From contig JAIELF010000056.1 in NCBI GenBank assembly GCA_019753235.1, positions 1 through 64,000 of the forward strand: 64,000 bases of DNA. Reading direction: 5' to 3'. How positions within the stretch are numbered: position 1 is the stretch's first letter; each line of letters opens with the position of its first letter. Shown here one piece after another: positions 46,101 through 56,500 of the stretch. The notes beneath the pieces are model-generated. The model was not told where the DNA came from. It saw only the letters and a list, made by a program, of their open reading frames with translations, and ran no database searches. Origin of the DNA: a bacterium (lineage in GTDB: Bacteria > Planctomycetota > Planctomycetia > Kolteriales > Kolteriaceae). The translations under genes and the position numbers were made by a program.

Positions 46101-46707
46101 ACGCGTTCGATTCGAAGCAGAGCAGATTCGCGATGCATTTCTCGCAACCAGCGGACTCTTAACGCCTCACGTCGGCGGACCCAGCGTCTTTCCCCCGCAA
46201 CCGCGAGGAGTCACGTCCGAAGGAGCCTACGGCCCGCTTGCTTGGAATGTCAGTACCGGCGGCGATCAGTATCGGCGATCGCTTTATACTTTTGCCAAGC
46301 GGACGGCTCCCTACGCGATGTTCACTACCTTCGATGCCGGCAGCGGAGAAGCATGCTTAGCGCGCCGAGAAGTCTCGAACACGCCGTTACAAAGCTTGAC
46401 ATTGCTTAATGACCCACTGACGCTCGATTGTGCCCGGACTCTCGGACGAGGATTGGCTCAAGGGACCGCTCCCGTGGCCGAGAAAGTGAATCAGCTCTAT
46501 CAGCTTTGCCTCGGTCGGCCGGCCCTGCCCGAAGAACAACAGGCCCTCGAACGATTTCTTGAAAAACAGCGGGTCCGCTTTGTCGCCGCCCCCGCCGCCA
46601 GCGAAAAGATCGCCGGCGTCAATGGATCGGTCAGTCAGGATCAGGCCCTCTGGACACTGGCGGCCAGAGCGGTCTTGAACTTGGATGAGATGATTACGAA
46701 GGAGTGA
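43132..46707 (+). CDS. Planctomycete cytochrome C PSCyt1 with DUF1549 and DUF1553
   Basis: The 1191-residue protein has a signal peptide ([21 protein letters not shown]), then NNC45FKC48H49[14 protein letters not shown], the single-haem PSCyt1 motif. DUF1549 covers about 170-390, with [23 protein letters not shown]. Two discoidin-like stretches follow (about 430-590 and 640-770), each ending in a LDG..tGWs.-type strand. DUF1553 covers about 880-1160, with [18 protein letters not shown] and the [17 protein letters not shown] end. Such proteins are typical of Planctomycetes and are thought to be sulfated-glycan or redox-linked enzymes of unknown reaction. The start is GTG 43132 or ATG 43135. 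DUF1501 follows. Confidence 0.92.
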   Translation: [1191 protein letters not shown]

Positions 46708-46711
46708 CCGC

Positions 46712-48151
46712 GTGAATCGATCGACTTCGTTCCCGACCGATGTTGCCAGGCTCTCGGCTCGGCGATTGTTTCTCGGGCAGGCGGGACTCTCGGTGGGGAC
46801 GATGGCCCTTTCGGCGCTCGCGTCGGGTTCTGCCAAAGCCAATCCAGCCGCGTCGCCGTTGGCGGCTCGGCCGGGGCACTACCCCGCAAAGGCCAAGGCG
46901 GTGATTCACCTGTTCATGGCCGGCGCTCCCAGTCATCTCGAATTGTTCGATTACAAGCCGAAGCTGACCCAGTACGAAGGTAAGCCAATCCCCCCCGAAG
47001 TGATTGGCGGCCAGCGCTACGCCTTTATTCGATCCGATGCCGCCGCCATGGGCCCGAGATTCAAATTTGCCAAGCATGGTCAATGCGGTGCCGAGATCTC
47101 GGAGGCTCTCCCGCACCTGGCCAAAGTGGTCGACGAGATCTGCATCATCCGCAGTGTCCATACTTCCCAATTCAACCATGCTCCGGCCCAGATCTTTTTC
47201 AACACCGGTTTCGCACAGCCCGGTCGGCCGAGCATGGGATCCTGGGTGACCTACGGCTTAGGCGCGCAGACAAGCGAACTCCCTGCGTTCGTTGTCATGA
47301 GTAGCGGCAAAGGGATCAGCGGCGGGGCAGCCAATTGGTCGAGCGGGTTTCTGCCCAGCGTTTACACCGGTGTTCGACTCCGCAATCAAGGGGATCCGAT
47401 TCTCAACGTATCGAGTCCCGACGGTATCGATGCGGGTATCCAAAAGGATTCTTTGGACCTGGTTTCGCAGTTAAACCAAAGGCATTTGGCCCATATCGGC
47501 GACCCAGAGATCGAGACGCGAATCGCCTCTTATGAGATGGCGTTTCGGCTTCAGACATCAGCCCCCGAATTGATGGATCTGTCAAAAGAATCTCCCGCAA
47601 CGCTGGAACTGTACGGCGTCGATCCGAAAAAGCCTTCCTTCGCCAGAGCGTGCTTGCTAGCCCGGCGAATGGTCGAGCGAGGCGTTCGCTTCATCAACAT
47701 CTATCACGAAGGATGGGACGCCCACAGTGATGTGGTCGGCAACCATCAGATGATGAGTAAAGAGACCGATCAAGGCTCGGCGGCACTGGTGGCAGACCTC
47801 AAGGCTCGGGGAATGCTTGATGAGACCTTGGTCATTTGGGGAGGCGAATTCGGTCGGACGCCGATGATCGAAAACAATCCAGCTTTGGGAAGAAGCCTCG
47901 GTCGCGACCATCATCCGCAAGCCTATTCCATTTGGATGGCGGGTGGCGGCATCAAGCCGGGCATCTCCCACGGTCAAACCGACGAGCTCGGCTTCAATAT
48001 CGTGGCTAATCCCGTCCATGTCCACGACGTGCAGGCAACGGTACTTCACTTGTTGGGCCTCGATCACGAAAAGCTGACCTATCGCTACGCGGGGCGCGAT
48101 TTCCGACTGACCGATGTGCACGGAACTAGGATCGAAGCAATCCTCGCGTGA
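46712..48151 (+). CDS. DUF1501 protein with Tat signal
   Basis: The 479-residue protein begins at GTG 46712, with AAGGAG 6 nt upstream overlapping the end of the PSCyt1 gene. SARRLFLGQAGLSVGTMALSAL is a twin-arginine signal (RR-x-F-L) cleaved near residue 42. The rest is DUF1501, an alkaline-phosphatase-like superfamily fold, with FMAGAPSHLELFDYKP, HTSQFNHAPAQIFFNTG and IWGGEFGRTP...GRDHHPQAYSIWMAGGG. The last segment has Asp/His residues that would hold metal. DUF1501 and PSCyt1 genes are commonly adjacent in Planctomycetes; co-function is inferred from that pairing. The 4-bp gap marks an operon. Confidence 0.93.
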   Translation: MNRSTSFPTDVARLSARRLFLGQAGLSVGTMALSALASGSAKANPAASPLAARPGHYPAKAKAVIHLFMAGAPSHLELFDYKPKLTQYEGKPIPPEVIGGQRYAFIRSDAAAMGPRFKFAKHGQCGAEISEALPHLAKVVDEICIIRSVHTSQFNHAPAQIFFNTGFAQPGRPSMGSWVTYGLGAQTSELPAFVVMSSGKGISGGAANWSSGFLPSVYTGVRLRNQGDPILNVSSPDGIDAGIQKDSLDLVSQLNQRHLAHIGDPEIETRIASYEMAFRLQTSAPELMDLSKESPATLELYGVDPKKPSFARACLLARRMVERGVRFINIYHEGWDAHSDVVGNHQMMSKETDQGSAALVADLKARGMLDETLVIWGGEFGRTPMIENNPALGRSLGRDHHPQAYSIWMAGGGIKPGISHGQTDELGFNIVANPVHVHDVQATVLHLLGLDHEKLTYRYAGRDFRLTDVHGTRIEAILA

Positions 48152-48276
48152 CGGGCCCCCAACATCGTCATACACCTTTCGCGTCGGGTAATCGTTACAC
48201 TCTGTTATCGCGATTCGGATGCGACATCTGTTCCTGAAGGCCCTTTCAAGGATTCCACGGCCGGCGAGGATCTGCG

Positions 48277-49620
48277 TTGAAGAGATCGAACGAGTTGCTG
48301 GCTGGTTGGGGAAACGTTCGGCCGGCCCGATGCTCGGTGCTGCGGCCCGGTCCCGAACAGGCGGCCTCATCCATTGTGGAACAGGTCGCGGATAATACAT
48401 GGATCGCGCGCGGCCTGGGACGAAGTTACGGCGACAGCGCTCAGAATGACGCTGGGGTCGTCATCGATTCCACAGCGAGAAACAAGATCCTTCGGATCGA
48501 TGTTGAAAAGCGGACGCTGACCGCTCAGGCCGGCGCCTCCCTTGCCGATATTCTTTCGATCATTGTCCCGGCGGGCTTCTTTCTACCGGTATCGCCGGGC
48601 ACGCAGTACGTCACCCTCGGCGGCGCCATCGCCGCAGACGTTCATGGAAAGAATCATCATGTCGATGGCTCGTTTGGAGAGCACCTCGAATCGCTTGTCC
48701 TTCAAACTGCTTCAGGCCAGAGACTGCTCTGTTCGCGTGAGCAACATGCAGACATCTTCCATGCGACCCAAGGCGGCATGGGGCTCACGGGGCTGATCGA
48801 CGAAGCAACATTTCGGTTGTTGCCGATCGAATCGACGCGGATCAGTGTCGTCGCCTCTCGAACGTCCAATCTCGAAGAGACCCTCGCTCGACTGGAGTCG
48901 ACATCATCCCGTTATCGCTACTCGGTCAGTTGGATTGACGTTTTGGCAAGTGGCTCGGCCCTGGGGCGAGGTTGGGTCCTCGCGGGCGACCATGTGCCGA
49001 ACCAGAACAAAGAACCGCTCCGCTGGCAGCCAAAAGCATGGGGAAGTGTTCCATTCTTCATGCCCAGCAGTCTCCTTTCACGCACCACATGCGGATGGTT
49101 CAATAGCCGAGTCTATCGCCGGGGAATCGTGACCGGCGATTCGGTCTCGCTGGAGCAATTCTTCTATCCCCTCGACCGCATTCATCATTGGAACCGAATC
49201 TACGGCCGACGAGGCTTCATCGAGTATCAAGCAGTGATCCCGACAGAAAACGCCCATCGAGGACTGGCAGGCTTGCTGGAACGAATCGCTTCCTCAGGAA
49301 TTCCGGCCTTTTTTGCCGGCATCAAAGCGACAGGCGCGGCGGGAAAGGGGCCTCTCTCTTTCCTTGTTCCAGGAATGACCCTGGGGATTGATTTCCCCTG
49401 GCGCGCGGGTGTCGAGGATCTTGTCGACCAGCTCGACCGATGGGTGATCAAACACGGAGGACGTGTTTATCTCGCGAAGGATGCTCTTCTCTATGTGGAC
49501 CATTTTCGCGCCATGTACCCGCGGCTAACGGAGTTCCAAGCAATCTGCGATCGACTCGATCCCGAGCGACGACTGGTCTCGGATCAATCTCGTCGACTCC
49601 AGATTCGTAGCCAAGATTAA
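48277..49620 (+). CDS. DprE1-like FAD-linked oxidoreductase
   Basis: The 447-residue enzyme has IARGLGRSYGDSAQN (46-58, FAD-binding of the VAO fold), then SPGTQYVTLGGAIAADVHGK and NHHVDGSFGEHLESL (124-140), the motif of decaprenylphosphoryl-ribose oxidase and alditol-type oxidases; the end LAKDALLYVDHFRAMYPRL is also DprE1-like. DprE1 oxidises the 2-OH of a polyprenyl-phosphate ribose with DprE2, which is not here. Starts at TTG 48277 after GAGG; no ATG is suitably placed. The exact substrate, and any role in envelope glycan synthesis, are inferred. 125 bp after the DUF1501 gene on the same strand. Confidence 0.82.
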   Translation: MKRSNELLAGWGNVRPARCSVLRPGPEQAASSIVEQVADNTWIARGLGRSYGDSAQNDAGVVIDSTARNKILRIDVEKRTLTAQAGASLADILSIIVPAGFFLPVSPGTQYVTLGGAIAADVHGKNHHVDGSFGEHLESLVLQTASGQRLLCSREQHADIFHATQGGMGLTGLIDEATFRLLPIESTRISVVASRTSNLEETLARLESTSSRYRYSVSWIDVLASGSALGRGWVLAGDHVPNQNKEPLRWQPKAWGSVPFFMPSSLLSRTTCGWFNSRVYRRGIVTGDSVSLEQFFYPLDRIHHWNRIYGRRGFIEYQAVIPTENAHRGLAGLLERIASSGIPAFFAGIKATGAAGKGPLSFLVPGMTLGIDFPWRAGVEDLVDQLDRWVIKHGGRVYLAKDALLYVDHFRAMYPRLTEFQAICDRLDPERRLVSDQSRRLQIRSQD

Positions 49621-49665
49621 GTCGGCCCTTGGTGACACCATGATGTCAGCGATGATCGGGCGACG

Positions 49666-50532
49666 TTACTGATGGACGATCTCATTCCATTCGATCGCCG
49701 TGGAGCGAAATATAGGGCCCTCCAGACAAACTCGCGAGTAATCCCAGCCCGCAGGCGAAGAATCCTTGACGGGACAGACGCAGCTAAAACAGACGCCGTA
49801 CCCACACGCCATGCGGGTTTCAAGCGAGACCCACGTCGGGACTTGGCACTCTTGACCTAGCCGAGCCACGGCCACCAGCATTGGTTCTGGACCACAACTA
49901 AAGATCGCGGTCGGCCTGGGACCACGCTCGATCAGCTGTCGAGCGAGATCCGTGACTCGACCATGATGCCCTGCCGAGCCGTCGTCTGTGGCAACGTGGC
50001 ACTCGATACCAAGCGTCTGAAAATCGTTAAGGCCGGCCAACAGGGACTTCGTTCGAACACCCCAGATGAAAGAGACGGAGGTTTCCCCCGCCTGCCGATT
50101 CGCTGGGGCGCCGTAGGTTTGTTGACCCAACAAGTCTTTGGCCACGGAGAGAAAAGGGGTTTGACCGATCCCCCCCGCCAGTAGCAGAACTCTTTTCAAA
50201 TCGTTCGAGGGATGCCTGGGAAAAGAGTTTCCCAAGGGACCCCAGAGATCGACCCGGTCGCCTGGACCCAGCGAAGCCAGCGCGCGTGTTCCGTTCCCCT
50301 GCACCAAGTAAACGAAATCAATCGATGTCGGCTCGCCTGAGTCGCTTCGCCCGACATCGTACATCGCCAGGGGTCGACCCAGCAGCGGATCGGTTCGGCC
50401 ATGAGGCCGGAGCATCGCGAATTGGCCGGGCAGAATCTCCCGAGCGATGGCAGGCTGCTCCACCCGAATTTTGAAGATCGTCTCGCCGAGCATTTCGTTG
50501 GACAAGACCGTTGCAGTTGATTGAAGTACCAT
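49666..50532 (-). CDS. pyrK: PyrK-like dihydroorotate dehydrogenase electron-transfer subunit
   Basis: Using ATG 50532 (AAGGAG upstream) gives 288 residues. A ferredoxin-reductase-type FAD domain has GRPLAMYD (R-P-L/F-x-x-Y) and VYLVQGNGTRAL; the NAD domain has LLLAGGIGQTPFLSVAKDL and FSCGPEPML; the end binds [2Fe-2S] through MACGYGVCFSCVCP plus a fourth Cys in VCLEGPIF. This order is that of PyrK/UbiB-type electron-transfer subunits. No pyrD is adjacent; the upstream minus-strand gene is the giant membrane protein, ending 22 bp away. So pyrimidine synthesis is likely by homology, but another redox partner is possible. Confidence 0.88.
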   Translation of the reverse strand: MVLQSTATVLSNEMLGETIFKIRVEQPAIAREILPGQFAMLRPHGRTDPLLGRPLAMYDVGRSDSGEPTSIDFVYLVQGNGTRALASLGPGDRVDLWGPLGNSFPRHPSNDLKRVLLLAGGIGQTPFLSVAKDLLGQQTYGAPANRQAGETSVSFIWGVRTKSLLAGLNDFQTLGIECHVATDDGSAGHHGRVTDLARQLIERGPRPTAIFSCGPEPMLVAVARLGQECQVPTWVSLETRMACGYGVCFSCVCPVKDSSPAGWDYSRVCLEGPIFRSTAIEWNEIVHQ

Positions 50533-50554
50533 CGCCTCTCCTTCCAGAAGAGTT

Positions 50555-53500
50555 CTATGGCTTTGAGCGGGCGACGGTCGAGTCGGCAACTCGTTCGGGT
50601 CGGATCAACACCGTTGAAACATAATCGACCACGGACGATTCGAGCCAACGGCTGACCGCTCGCACCGCTCCGAGCGTGGCGATGATCAACAGGCCAACCC
50701 CGATGGCAGGCGAATCCGCAAAGAAAATCCACGCAACCGCGGCAGTCACCATGGGAGCGGGCCAATAGAGCCGCATCGATGTCCAGAGCCGATAAACCAG
50801 CACGAGAACGAGCGTCATCGCCGAAACGGCAATCCGAACCCATTCGTTGGTTGTTAACAATCGCGCCTCGATTCGCGTCTGTGATGCGACCGGCAGCGAG
50901 ATGGTCGAACCGTTGAACCTGCCGTAGTGAACGTCGGTTGTCGGAACGGTCTCGGACGCCTGCCAGAGGAGGAATGACTCGGGCACTGTCACCTCCGGGC
51001 CATCCGCCGGGCCTTTGCCCCGCAGCGATGCTTCCAAAAGATCACGCTGGCGCATCAACTCCGTCGCGCGGTCAGCCAGCGGCTGATCGGCCGAGCTCGA
51101 TTCAGAGTTTTCCTTGCCAGGGGATGACGAGTTCGCACGAATTAAGGAACGGAGCACGTTCTGTCCATCACGCGTCAGGGCGAGATCTTGGAGCATCGAT
51201 AACCGATCGCTTGGACGGAAAGGGCGACGCGAGCGAGCGGTGACGTCCTCAACCACGTGCGAAAGCCGATCGACAAGCCAATCAATCTTGTTGATTCCGT
51301 CGCGAGGCGCGATCAGCAACGAGCTTGCCGACGAATGTCGCACGCGAAGAATCCCCGGATGTGGAGCCGACGACAACACCGTCGGCAAAGCGAGTTCGTC
51401 GCCCGACTTCAATGGGGTCATCGACCATTCGAGGACCAGTCTCTGCGAACGACCCTTTAAGAAGACCGGCAAGCGAAGTCCTCGGGCATTTCTCTCGACA
51501 GCAGTCAGTGGGTTCTCATCGAAAGAGATCATGTCGCATTGCAGGTTGGTCGGTGTTTGAATCTCGATGATACCTTCGGACTGATCAATGATCTGCCAAA
51601 CCGATCGGCCCCGAATCGATCCTTGCTCGCCGACGAGGAGATCATGATCGGACCATGTGACCAGGAATGAAGGGCTGGCGGACTTCTGTTTATCCAAGGA
51701 GAAGGAGAGCTGCCAATCCTTCGACTCAGCCAAGAAACTCTGGGCGTTGGGCAGAGCAGTCCCCAAGACACCACTGACCAGGGTGGAAAAAATCGGCGGC
51801 AGCGGATTGGCCAGCAATCCGGGCGATTGCAGATCGATCTTTCTCCCCGTCAGGTTCACAACGCTGACCCACTCGCGAACCCGCGCGGGAACATCAAGGA
51901 TAATCCGGGGGATCGTGGTGCCACTGGCGTCATCGAGTTTACTGGTGCGCCAGCGAAGAGTCATGTCGCCGGCCACACTTCGCCCCGCGCGATGGACCCA
52001 AACTCGCTCGCCGCCGCGCTCCTCAGCCGTTGGCGGGATCGATTGATCCGATTCCCACTGAAGATTGCGGAGCCCCCCTTTCGAGCGAAACTCGAGCTTA
52101 CCAATCGTCCCGCGATCGACATGCAGTTGAATGATCCCCTCGATCACGGTTTGTCGATCGCGAATGGTAACGCGGGTGAGCGTCTCGGCAGAGAGTTCAC
52201 GCGCTTCCGGAGCGATCTGGATCGCGATCGGATCCGTCCCGATCACTTGCTTGTTGATGCTGGCTGACCCGCGCGTAACAGGATCGGTCGCGGAAGAATC
52301 CGACATCGCCAACTCCCAGCCGGACGCTGTCGAGACTTGCCACCGAGTGATAGGAGAATCGGCTTGACGCCAGCGAAGCGGAGCCAGCGAGCGAGTGGTT
52401 CGGCCCACCGCGCGTCGCGACGAAAGATCCCATGGCAAATGAATCGTCAGTTCGACGATGGCGGGCTCTTTTGTCGATTCATTCTTCGAATCCCTCAAAA
52501 AGATCTCCAGCTCGTCCCCCTGCTCGATCCAGTCTTTCACACTTGGTCCACCCACCCGGATCACGCGAGCCTCTGCCGGTAGCTCCAAAACAAGTGGTCC
52601 CAATGGAAGATCGCTTTTCTTCGCGCGGATCTTTGCCTCGATCAATGTCGTTTTCCAAACGGGTTCAAGCCGAGCGTTGATATCTTGCTCGATCGACCAT
52701 TTCCCTTGACGAGGCCGAAGTTCGATCGTGACGGCAACGGGTGGTTGGCTTTCCATCCTCTCGACACGAAGAGTCTCTTTGACTGATGCCGGCGGAACCT
52801 CTCGGCTAAGCCGACTCCAGGTGGCCAAGAAGTCCGACTCCGTGGTTGGTCGGCAAGCTTGACGGTCGACAATACTGGCCTCCCAATCGGGCCCGGTCAC
52901 CAAACCCAAAACCCCTGATTCTCGTCCAGACTCTTCCACGCGAATGGCCGGCATCACAAACGGACCGGCGGGATCGATCGCCACTTCGCCCCGAATCGAA
53001 ACTTGGCGAATCTTTTGGCCTGGCTCGATCTCGACATGAATCACTCGCTGTTTCTGACCCAGCAATTCGAGATGCCAATCCCGAATTCCTTCTCCTTCCA
53101 GCTCCCGAAGAACAAAACGATCCGAAATGGGAATCACGACTTCGTGACGATCAGGTGACACGGTCAGCCGAAGGATGATGCTCATCTCGACCGACGAACC
53201 AGCCACCTTTAAAAGCCGAATCGACTCGAAATCGATCGGGCTGCTCGCGGGCGGCCCTTCCCCAGCAACGCGCCAACGGACCGATACTTGTTCCGTGGCG
53301 CCGCTCTCCCGCGCGAGGATGTGCTTGCCATCGATCGTCGTCGCTTGCCAGCCCTCGGCACGACTCGCTTCATCAAGAATGACTTCCTGATCCATTCCAA
53401 CACGAACGTCCGTGACGGATGCGGGGGGAACACGAAATTGAAGAGAACGCTCGCCGGCTCGACCGACCACAGGGGAATCAAACTCGACTTCGGCCCGAAA

Positions 53501-56500
53501 CGATGTCGAGGAGCTCCCTTGCTCGGCCGGGAGGATGAAATCGATGCTGGTTTGCGGGCCAGCAGGATGATAATCCTCGACCTCTTTTCCATTGATGACG
53601 AGCCGAAGCGGCTCGATGCCCGCCAGCGCCAGCGTTACCCGGCGTTGTTCGGTCTCCATCAATGCCGACCCCACGAAGACTGCTTTCCACCGGTACTTGC
53701 CCGCGACCGTCGGCTCGCCGCGGTATTCACTTCGTTCGATCAGCACTCGATCAGGCGACGGCCCGGCTTGCTGAAGTCGACGAGCAAGATCATCGGAGAC
53801 GATCACTTGTTTGACTTCACCGGTCGGCGAGACCGGGATCAGGACGCGATCGTCTCCTGGCTCGGCCCCGCTGGCCATGGAGAGAGGACTCATCAGAATC
53901 CCGAGCAGCGTTGTCAGCATCCCCGATCGAAAAGCGGGAAATCCAGAGGAAGAATTGTCCGGCGATGGTCCGACGTTCGGTTGATGGACGGTGGGGCGAA
54001 ACATTCGAAGAAGGAGGAGACCCACCGAAGAAGCCACGGCGGTCCAGAGAGGAACGGAGAACAGGTGATGCGCCCATGATCCAACCGACGCGACTACCAA
54101 TGAAGCCAGCAAGGCTCCGATCAGAAATCGGCGATGGGCGGCAATATTCCAATGTCGGCCAAATAGAAAGGTCAGAGCCAAAGCAACGATCACCCCAACT
54201 CGCGAAAGTCGCGTGAGAAGATCGCTTGGAACCAGCAGCACGTCGTAGGCCAAGCCTTGGCTGGGACCCGACACCACGTAAGACCAGGAGACTTGACGCG
54301 TGGCACCGGTTTCGATGTCGTGCAGCGGCATGGCAAGAAGGCTGGCTGGTTCAGGGACGGCAGCGAGGAACTGCTGGTCGTCGCTTGACCCGTTCGCGCG
54401 GACCTCGCTCAGAATCTGTTGGGACCAACGTTCCCAGTTCCAGTTCCGTCTCATCTCTCCACCGAGAAAAGAAGGGGATCGTTTGGTGATGATCGCTGAC
54501 GAATCGAGAGCGCCAATCCAGATACCGCGGGCGGATAGCCAATCTCCCAGAAGTTCGGCCGATCCCGTGTCGGCTGGACGCGAAGCGATCGAACGCCGGC
54601 TGACGGCGAGAGTGGCTCCGGGGACAAGCGTCCTGGCCAACTCGCGCAGAACATCTGGGGTCGATGTGCGAACGGGTTCTGGTAGGTCGGTAAAGGCATT
54701 CTGAAATCGGAGAAGCGTCTCGCGTGACGCGGGACTATCGGTCAGCGAAACAAGATGATTGGCCGGCCCGCGTTCGATCGTTTGCAAAACACTCATCAGC
54801 TTCAGCGACCGATCCGCCAGTAGGTACGCCCCAGAATCTCGATCGATCATCCAGGTTGAAGATATCAGATCCCATTCTTCCAATGGGGTCGGTAGCGCCA
54901 CGTGCAGCAATCCCCAGAATCGTTTCAAGGGAGAGGAAAACACCAATCGGCAAGAATGAACACCTGGCTCGAGCGTCGACGCAATCTGAAGAATTCCCCC
55001 TCGCTGGCCCGGCTGAAGGGACGCCCCGTCGAGCATGACCTGCCAGACGTAGGCCCCATCAGGCAGGCGAACCTGCAAGGGAGAAACATGTTGATTCTCC
55101 ATCACGATCTCGATGGAGTGGACGACCGACTCCTCTTCAAGGCGAGAAACACACCGGACAATTGCCCGGCCACGCCGAGGTGCGAGCGAGACCTTGTCGT
55201 CTTGAACACTCAATCGAAGGGACGCCTGTCTTTCGAGTGGATCGTATTGCCCCTTCCAGACAACCAAGGTCTCGGCATCATCGTCACCTTGAAAAGGGTT
55301 CGTCGACACCAATCCGCGAGATTGAACGTCCACCACGCGACCGGTGCGGCTTTCGATTTGCACCTGCGCGGAGAAATCCTCGGCATCGGGCAATCGGAGT
55401 AAAGGAGGCTCGATTGATTCACCTGTGTCGTTCCATTCTGTTTGCAATCGAATCGACTTGCGAACCGGAAAAGCCAAACGAAGCTGATAGTGGTGCTCGC
55501 GCTCGACCTTCGGATTCGCGCCAGGCTCGGGCTCTTCATCAGGAGCCTGATCGCCGCGAGGTTGGAGCAACGACGGATTCTCCGAGGCCAATACCTCCGG
55601 GAATCTCTCGAATTCCACAACGGCGTTCTCGCTTTCGAAAGTTCTCCATGTCAGGTTTTCGGGAAGTGGTCGCGGCGAAACGAGATGAAGGGTTTCCAGA
55701 GAACCTTGCTGAATATCAAGATCCAGGCTCCACTCCTGGCGCCAATCCGATTGCCGCCAGCGAATCTGATGATCCAGACTCGCCCGAAATCGCGGCAGGG
55801 CCGGCAGCAACGTGATCGACGTCGCCGGCAGCGGGGAAAGGAAGTCGAACACATACTGAGGCTTGCTAGGCGAGGCTGGATCGGTGGACGTCTGGCGAGG
55901 GGCCGGGAGTTGATCAAGGCTCACTGGGAATTGCGGATCCAGCAGCAATCGATACTCTTGCGTCGATCGAACGTGGGCATCCATCAGACGAATCTCGGGC
56001 AGGACAAGCGATTCCTCGGCGGCGGCCGGTGACGCCAATCCTTCTCGCTCGGCAACGATCTCCAGCGTCGCGGGCGCCGCGGGGGTCAACATTCGTGGCA
56101 ACGGTAAGAACGCGACTTGCCCGCCATCCTGCCGAACGTCGGTCCGGACGGACGTCAACGTCGTTGCCCCATCCAACTTGGCCGACACCAGCCGCCATTG
56201 AGCAGGGAGTTCCGCCTCGATCGAATCTCTCTGACCTTCATCCAGCGTCAGTTCGAACGTTCCCGTGACGCGGGGCGGATTCGCTGACAGATCGAGCTTC
56301 ATCCCACCCTGAGCCAGCATCGGCGTTCGACGTCGGATGACTTCCATCGACGGGCGTTTCGATCGATCCATCCCTCGAAAGGCAAAACGAAGCGATCCCG
56401 CTTCATCCGTCGATGTCGCTTCGAAACGAAAAGAGCCCGGCGAAAGACGAGCCAATCGGTAAGCGGTCGGCACCACAAAGATGATCTCTTCCGACAGAAG

